Made by a program: the position numbers and the translations under genes. This document shows, piece by piece, positions 30,149 through 35,077 of a stretch of DNA of 35,077 nt (positions are counted from its first letter, which is position 1; every line of letters starts with the position of its first letter). This DNA comes from a virus. The notes under the pieces were generated by a model. It saw nothing but the letters and a program-made list of their open reading frames with translations. It ran no database searches and was not told the DNA's origin. The stretch lies in the IMG/VR virus record IMGVR_UViG_3300018080_000382, positions 1 through 35,077 of that record. One strand, written 5' to 3'.

Positions 30149-32602
30149 ATGAGATATAGAGAAATAAAAGAAGCAGCATATGATGACCAAGTAAAATCAT
30201 TGTATAAAAAATACTCTGACAAGACTGATTTTATAGATGATCAGGTAAACTTTGCCAAGCAAGTATTAAAAAAATCCAAGATAATTGTTTGGTATTTAAG
30301 AATAGTTTCTGCTTTTTTATCAGGAAATAAAAATAAACTTGAAAAATTATTAGGCGGATATCAAAATGACCTAGATAAAATAAAAGAAGTCTTAGGACAT
30401 TATACTAGTATAAATTATGAACCTATTCAAGATTATGCATATGGAAATAAAACTGTTGAGCAAGTATTCAGCGAACTCAGTGAGCTAGAAGAAAAATATA
30501 AAGAAAAAAAAGCCAATAACAGACCAGCTGTGTCTCCCGAAGAAGGAGATTATATCATAAAACGATTCAAAGATGGAACATCTTGGTGGTGGGTAGATAG
30601 AGGATATTGCGAGCAAGAAGGAGCTAGCGGATTGCACTGCGGTAACATAATGGGCCGAGAGATGACTCAGCATCGTATATTGTCTCTTAGAGATTCAGAC
30701 AATCGTGTTATTTTAACATTTGTGTTAGATACTGATGATTCTACACTAGGTGAAATGAAAGCGGTTGCTAATCAAAAACCAGACAAAAAGTATCACAAAC
30801 ACATTGTTTCACTCTTGGTAAACAAAGATCTTGAAATTCAAGGATTTAACATAGCGTCTACCTATATGCCTGAAAATAATTTCAAGTTATCTGATTTATC
30901 ATATGAATATATTGCTTTTATAGAAGAGCATAATCCTAAAATAATTGAAAGCGCTTTGTCACTTGAACCGACATTGATATTAAAATTCAAAGATAAAAAA
31001 GTCATAGAACGCTATTTTAATGATTCCCCTGAGTACGTACAAAAGCTATTGATGCACAACGATGATGAAACTTGGAATGAAGTGATCAGTGACTTTGAAG
31101 ACGAGATGAAACAAATAGAAAATTCACTAGAAGATGATGATTGGGGAGATGACTGGAGTTATAATAATCAAAAACTTGATAATATGCGTACTGAATTAGG
31201 AGAATTATTTGCACTAGCTCCGATGACCATAGAATCTTGGAAGGAAAGAATAGTAGCTCATTTATGTAAAAGACCTTATGATTTCTTAAAGCTAAGAAAG
31301 GACATAAGAAATGATTACAAAACGGTGAAATATATTTTGTTGAATTCGCAGTGGCCTGATATATATAAAACCATACCAGAAAGTACACCTAATTATATGG
31401 AATTAATGTATGATGTGTTTGAAACTAAACCTGTTCTTATAACGCTAATTAGTCCTCGCACGGAAACAGTAAATGGAGATGATAGCAAGGAAAACTATAT
31501 AAAATTTGCATCCAAGTTACTAGGCAAGTCTGATAAAATAGACAAAGCAATAATAAACAATTTAACACTTGAACAAAAATTACAACTAGGCATCGGTGCA
31601 GAAGAATATGATATAAATCGAAGATCATGGTCACAATCAAGTAAGGATCCGGCAGATTACGGAATAGATCTTAAAGGAAAATCTGATAGAGAGAAGATAA
31701 AATATTTATCTAAGATGATTGTGGATTTATATAAATTAAATGATGTAACAAGACTAGGCGGCGGCTACACCAAAGCTAGAATTAATATCTGTATATATGA
31801 ATTGTTACATATAAACTCCCTTGAGGTATATGATGAAGTTGTTAACTTAATCAAAGAATTGTTAAAGTTAAACAATGAATGGGCTATTGAATCTTTTATA
31901 GGTTCATTATCTTATCATACTAGAATATCTCAATTTTCTCTAGAAATAGCAAAGCGTGTCAGCAAAGAAGCAGATATTATAGATGGATTGATACAAATGG
32001 ATTCGATATCATCACAATCAGATTTTTACAAGGAACTATTTATATTGATAGATGCTGATAACAAACTAGAATTTATAAAAAAAGATAGGAATGATGGCAG
32101 TTTTTCCTCACCTTTTTTTGAAATGCTAATTAATAGAAATATGCCCGAAAAGGATTATATTATATACATGTATACACAATATATGGCTGAAATCTCAAGC
32201 AGGGATAAAAAATACTCGCCTCACAGGGGTTCTTTGGCCTTAATAATGGATAACATAGAACTTATGTCTGTAAGATACAAAAATAGGACTGTGGAGAATA
32301 TATTTAGAATATATGAAAAATTAGATAATGTTAGGTATACTATTTCCCGACGTTTTGCAATGGAAACAAAAATAAGAAAGTATTATGTGTATCTGGTATA
32401 TAAATATCCGGATAACGACAGTTTGAGTTTTGCTTCTTATATAACAATTGATAATGATAATGTAAAATATGTTGCTAGTATAATAAAAAGATGGAAAAAC
32501 GGTGAATTTAATGATCTAGGTGCAAAAGCTGTCTATTCACTGGAAAGACTCGAACAAAAATTAAAACGATTCCAAAACGATGAAGATAACAGAAATTTTT
32601 AG
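30149..32602 (+). CDS. 817-residue phage protein with WWW...C...HCGN motif and capsid-targeting-like N-terminus
   Basis: N-terminus MRYREIKE|AAYD matches the T4 internal-protein pattern with predicted cleavage after Glu8. Residues about 144-215 carry TSWWWVDRGYCEQEG, LHCGN, HRILSLRDSDNRVILTF and GEMKAVANQKPDKKYHKHIV. I recall this Trp-Cys-His-Cys block from many large phage proteins, with similarity in style to PcfJ-type domains, but no activity is known to me. The remainder (about 250-817) is helical and repeat-like, possibly a solenoid. AAGAG precedes the ATG, and a GATAAATT octamer at 30123-30130 may be a weak late promoter. It overlaps the GNAT gene by 23 bases. Function unknown; injected effector is inference. 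Confidence 0.72.
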   Translation: MRYREIKEAAYDDQVKSLYKKYSDKTDFIDDQVNFAKQVLKKSKIIVWYLRIVSAFLSGNKNKLEKLLGGYQNDLDKIKEVLGHYTSINYEPIQDYAYGNKTVEQVFSELSELEEKYKEKKANNRPAVSPEEGDYIIKRFKDGTSWWWVDRGYCEQEGASGLHCGNIMGREMTQHRILSLRDSDNRVILTFVLDTDDSTLGEMKAVANQKPDKKYHKHIVSLLVNKDLEIQGFNIASTYMPENNFKLSDLSYEYIAFIEEHNPKIIESALSLEPTLILKFKDKKVIERYFNDSPEYVQKLLMHNDDETWNEVISDFEDEMKQIENSLEDDDWGDDWSYNNQKLDNMRTELGELFALAPMTIESWKERIVAHLCKRPYDFLKLRKDIRNDYKTVKYILLNSQWPDIYKTIPESTPNYMELMYDVFETKPVLITLISPRTETVNGDDSKENYIKFASKLLGKSDKIDKAIINNLTLEQKLQLGIGAEEYDINRRSWSQSSKDPADYGIDLKGKSDREKIKYLSKMIVDLYKLNDVTRLGGGYTKARINICIYELLHINSLEVYDEVVNLIKELLKLNNEWAIESFIGSLSYHTRISQFSLEIAKRVSKEADIIDGLIQMDSISSQSDFYKELFILIDADNKLEFIKKDRNDGSFSSPFFEMLINRNMPEKDYIIYMYTQYMAEISSRDKKYSPHRGSLALIMDNIELMSVRYKNRTVENIFRIYEKLDNVRYTISRRFAMETKIRKYYVYLVYKYPDNDSLSFASYITIDNDNVKYVASIIKRWKNGEFNDLGAKAVYSLERLEQKLKRFQNDEDNRNF

Positions 32603-32948
32603 TATAAGACCCACAGTTCCTAAAAACCTGGAAAGTCTAAAATCTGCATGGACGCGGATGCGGATAGAATTTGAAATATATGAAACTGATGAAATAATAA
32701 CGCTAGAAAGATTTATCATACCTAAAAATAAAAGACAAAAAGGACTGGGATCTAAAGCTATGCGAATTTTAACGGACTATGCAGACAAGACTCAACAAGT
32801 TATACAGTTGACTCCTACTGCAGAATTGGGATCAACGGATATACAACGTCTAAAAAACTTTTATAGAAAATTTAAATTTGTAGATAATTCAGGATCTAAC
32901 GCTGACTATAGATTTGAACATCAAATGTACAGAGAACCGTCTATATGA
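32580..32948 (+). CDS. GNAT-like acetyltransferase
   Basis: 122 residues. LERFIIPKNKRQKGLGSKAM then RILTDYADKT holds the acetyl-CoA loop (R-Q-K-G-L-G, the RxxGxG/A motif) between the beta4-like strand and helix. IQLTPTAELGSTDIQRLKNF then YRKFKFVDN gives the beta5/helix and final Y-x-K-x-G/F-F pattern. Length is a minimal GNAT domain. Substrate is unknown; small phage GNATs may acetylate host proteins or metabolites, or act as amidoligases of the acetyltransferase-like fold. It starts within the end of the 817-residue gene and its stop overlaps the next start (ATGA), so the three are co-translated. Confidence 0.75.
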   Translation: MKITEIFSIRPTVPKNLESLKSAWTRMRIEFEIYETDEIITLERFIIPKNKRQKGLGSKAMRILTDYADKTQQVIQLTPTAELGSTDIQRLKNFYRKFKFVDNSGSNADYRFEHQMYREPSI

Positions 32949-34786
32949 GATATAAAGAATTTGCAGCCTTACTAGAGGCTAGAAAAAATAAACAATCAAA
33001 TCCTAGAATATATCTATATCAACGGATAGAACAGCATTTATCTAATGCATCTGACATGGACGATATATTTGAAAAAAATTCTTTTGTATCTTTTACAAAA
33101 ATAGAAAAGTTGGGTATAAATCCTGGGTCAACATACGATACTCCTCTGGGTATATATTCATATCCATCTGAGTATGTGATGGATGAAATAAAGAATGCTA
33201 AAAATAAAACAAATATGCGTGAAATTATGCCTTTCGCAGGAGAACACCCTTATGCTAGTATATTTTCTGTTCAAGGAACCATATTAAATCTTTCAAGTAT
33301 GAAAGCTAGCCAATTTGATGATTATTGTTATAGTATAGAAAAACTTTTAATGGATTATCTAGACGATGATAGTGAACTTTATTCACAGTATCTAGGAACT
33401 GACATTGATGATAGCAATTCAGTTAACAACCGAGAAAATGCAATACATGCACATTTTAACGATATAGAAAGTGATTCTTACAATGAAGCACTAGTACGCG
33501 ACTTGTTGGGTGGTAGATTTTGGTATATAACTATGAAAGCCGCTCAAGATCTTGCTAAAAGTAAAAGATGGAATACTAAGTCAGTGCCTCTATCATGGAA
33601 TAAATTGTTTAGAAAAATAGGCATAGACGGCTGCATAGATCAAGACGCTGGTATAATACACGAGTATGAACCTTATCAAGCTGTATTTTTTTCAATAAGA
33701 GCGATAAAAGATAGGGAACTTGTTGATAACAGGACCCAGGTAAAAGATCCTGAAGAACAAGCATACGAAGCAAAAATTGCTATAGAACGCGCACATGACA
33801 AGATACAACAACTAATAAAAGATCAAAGCTCTGAAGGATTGGAATCAATATTTTACAAACTACACCGGGAAAAAGACGATGTCCTTTTACGTCGTATTTT
33901 TCTGAACAAATACATCTTTGAACTCAGCATTACACCAGAAGAATTTATAGAGAAATTTGCGGAATATGCTAATAAACTCTCTAGACCAGATGAGATAATA
34001 GCAACGATACTAAAATATTTACCCGAACGAGACAGTCTATATATTCCATTGCTGAAAGTAAGTCCTCGAAGCATTGAGGATATCAAAAATCCATCAGTGG
34101 AACTACAAAAGTATGTATTAGATCTAGATCTGAGAAATATTCAACACATACCGCATCCCGGCAAATATATACAAATTCTGGCGGTAAATCAAGATCCTGA
34201 AGCCATTAGTTATATCTACAATCCTTTGCTCTCAGTCAAGATATATACCATGGATCGTCTATATGATCTGGGAAAAGACGGATACCGAGAATTTTTACTC
34301 AGACATAGTGCTAATAAGCTCAGAACATTGTCTATGATACGAAGACGTGTAGGCAAAGAAATGATTGAAAACGTTGATGTCCCTTTTGTAAAGCATATTG
34401 TTAAGAAAACACCTTGGATTTACCAAAAATTACCGTGGGCTGCACGAGAAACAAAAAGTATACATGATTTGTATCAAGCGATGCTCGATAAAGAAACTAG
34501 TAACCCCTTGTGGAATGAAATTCCTGAGTTATCAGTTGACGGATCACATCTTTTTAAGACGCAGCGTGAGCTTGACGAGTTGATAGATGTGTTTTCACGT
34601 TACCCAAATGAACCCAAGATGACAAAAATTCTCAACTATGTAACTTATCGTATACCATCGGATCATAAAAAAGAATTTTTTGAAAAATTAAAAAATTCTG
34701 TACCTGAAGAATCATTTATCTACCGAGATGCTATGGAAGTATTAAAACGATTGTCATCATCAGAACAAAAAGAAAAAAGTAGTTAG
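32945..34786 (+). CDS. 613-residue putative effector with capsid-targeting-like N-terminus, possibly ADP-ribosyltransferase-like
   Basis: N-terminus MRYKEFAALLE|ARK fits the T4 capsid-targeting pattern with cleavage after Glu11. Residues 47-74 have FVSFTKIEKLGINPGSTYDT then PLGIYSYP, and about 217-253 have WNKLFRKIGIDGCIDQDAG then IIHEYEPYQAVFFSI. The first block looks like the strand-helix-GxxY turn of ADP-ribosyltransferases and the second like their later GxDG...E-P-x-Q strands. I offer this as a fold hypothesis only. From about 290 on there are helical repeats with motifs such as VSPRSIEDIKNPSVELQKYV and VNQDPEAISYIYNP, similar to DUF4116-type repeats of effectors. It is coupled to the GNAT gene. 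About 180 non-coding bases follow. Confidence 0.7.
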   Translation: MRYKEFAALLEARKNKQSNPRIYLYQRIEQHLSNASDMDDIFEKNSFVSFTKIEKLGINPGSTYDTPLGIYSYPSEYVMDEIKNAKNKTNMREIMPFAGEHPYASIFSVQGTILNLSSMKASQFDDYCYSIEKLLMDYLDDDSELYSQYLGTDIDDSNSVNNRENAIHAHFNDIESDSYNEALVRDLLGGRFWYITMKAAQDLAKSKRWNTKSVPLSWNKLFRKIGIDGCIDQDAGIIHEYEPYQAVFFSIRAIKDRELVDNRTQVKDPEEQAYEAKIAIERAHDKIQQLIKDQSSEGLESIFYKLHREKDDVLLRRIFLNKYIFELSITPEEFIEKFAEYANKLSRPDEIIATILKYLPERDSLYIPLLKVSPRSIEDIKNPSVELQKYVLDLDLRNIQHIPHPGKYIQILAVNQDPEAISYIYNPLLSVKIYTMDRLYDLGKDGYREFLLRHSANKLRTLSMIRRRVGKEMIENVDVPFVKHIVKKTPWIYQKLPWAARETKSIHDLYQAMLDKETSNPLWNEIPELSVDGSHLFKTQRELDELIDVFSRYPNEPKMTKILNYVTYRIPSDHKKEFFEKLKNSVPEESFIYRDAMEVLKRLSSSEQKEKSS

Positions 34787-34910
34787 ACTAGTATTCTTGA
34801 TTGTTGATGTACTGTTCTCTAGATTTTTATAGACCGGGTTAGGTGTTATCTCTATTCATGTAGAAATCATGAGATACTTTCTAGACAATGATGCGCAAAA
34901 CTCAAATAAA

Positions 34911-34918
34911 AATAAATA
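34911..34918 (+). promoter_or_regulatory. Late promoter-like AATAAATA before last gene
   Basis: The octamer lies in the 181-base gap after 34786. The predicted start near 34924 gives a 44-base leader that contains the inverted repeat at 34926-34943. The first 120 bases of the gap hold nothing I can identify. Confidence 0.45.
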
Positions 34919-34925
34919 CTAAATC

Positions 34926-34943
34926 TTGATTTTCCAAAATCAA
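34926..34943 (+). repeat. Inverted repeat in predicted leader
   Basis: TTGATTTT and AAAATCAA are perfect complements separated by CC. If transcription starts near 34924 this would form a hairpin at the 5' end of the message, where it could stabilise the mRNA or affect translation of the gene at 34968. It is AT-rich and weak. Confidence 0.35.
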
Positions 34944-34967
34944 CACCGATGATAACAGAGAAATAAA

Positions 34968-35077
34968 ATGGATACAATAAAAATCAACGTCCCTACTTTT
35001 ATAAGACTACTAGAACTTGTACGAGAAGATATCAAAAGCGATCCCGATCTACATGATCTGGCTGAAATAATCACACA
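34968..35077 (+). CDS. Partial conserved hypothetical phage protein (3' end outside window)
   Basis: 36 codons are visible from ATG 34968, then the window ends. CAGAG lies eight bases upstream as a weak Shine-Dalgarno. INVPTFIRLLELVREDI and DPDLHDLAEIIT resemble small helical unnamed proteins that are widespread in T4-like marine phages. Nothing more can be said from the fragment. Confidence 0.65.
   Translation, partial: MDTIKINVPTFIRLLELVREDIKSDPDLHDLAEIIT

Noticed and set aside
32580-32600. MKITEIF start of the GNAT protein as a fourth capsid-targeting peptide
   Set aside because: The opening residues are similar but there is no (L/I)-x-E|A site within the first 25 residues.
1-35077. tRNA genes, CRISPR arrays, IS elements, integrase or att sites
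   Set aside because: I saw no cloverleaf-like sequences, regularly spaced repeats, transposase or integrase motifs; a tRNA scan would be needed to exclude them fully.

Overview
This window is a strongly AT-rich segment of a T4-type myovirus genome (Tevenvirinae-like core). The core genes it carries are the head-completion nuclease gp4, both terminase subunits (gp16, gp17), the ssDNA-binding protein gp32, UvsX, a probable UvsY, UvsW, the primase gp61 and the helicase gp41. The AT-rich composition, many small unnamed genes of a kind I associate with marine T4-like phages, and consensus TTGACA/TATAAT-type promoters suggest a marine (pelagiphage- or cyanophage-like) phage of a proteobacterial-type host. 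The host assignment is inference. No tRNA, CRISPR, IS element or integrase was seen, and no gene-free stretch exceeds 300 bases; the longest is about 180 bases before the last, truncated gene.

Layout. (1) 1-6985: late head, packaging and structural genes, all on +, including gp4, gp16, gp17, a 533-residue probable virion protein and a small zinc metallopeptidase. (2) 6982-9838: a replication/recombination block (gp32, uvsX, small ORF, uvsY-like) led by a near-consensus sigma70 promoter. (3) 9835-18024: an accessory island of eleven genes on both strands with eight glycosyltransferase-like proteins, two sulfotransferase-like proteins and an SGNH hydrolase. It contains two separate three-member paralogue families. 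(4) 18050-23382: uvsW with a HARP-like partner, conserved unnamed genes, a zinc-finger protein, an adenylylsulfate-kinase-like P-loop protein and a 187-residue protein that looks like a stripped-down bacterial DNA polymerase III alpha core. (5) 23384-26995: one minus-strand small gene, a virion structural protein, then gp61 and gp41. (6) 27020-34786: a methyltransferase resembling the family associated with DNA phosphorothioation, then amidoligase, large unknown, GNAT and large unknown genes.

The most interesting signal is in region 6. Three non-homologous proteins (521, 817 and 613 residues) begin with the same short peptide, MRY[RK][DE][IF]..., followed by an (L/I)-x-E|A site. That is the layout of the T4 capsid-targeting sequence of internal head proteins, which gp21 protease cleaves. 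These proteins are therefore candidate packaged, injected effectors: an amidoligase, a protein with a Trp/Cys/His-rich motif, and a possible ADP-ribosyltransferase-like protein.

Regulation appears two-tiered. Replication genes follow sigma70-type promoters, and late genes follow an octamer close to the T4 late promoter TATAAATA (here mostly RATAAATA). At several genes the octamer lies so near the start codon that the predicted +1 is the A of the ATG, which suggests leaderless late mRNAs.
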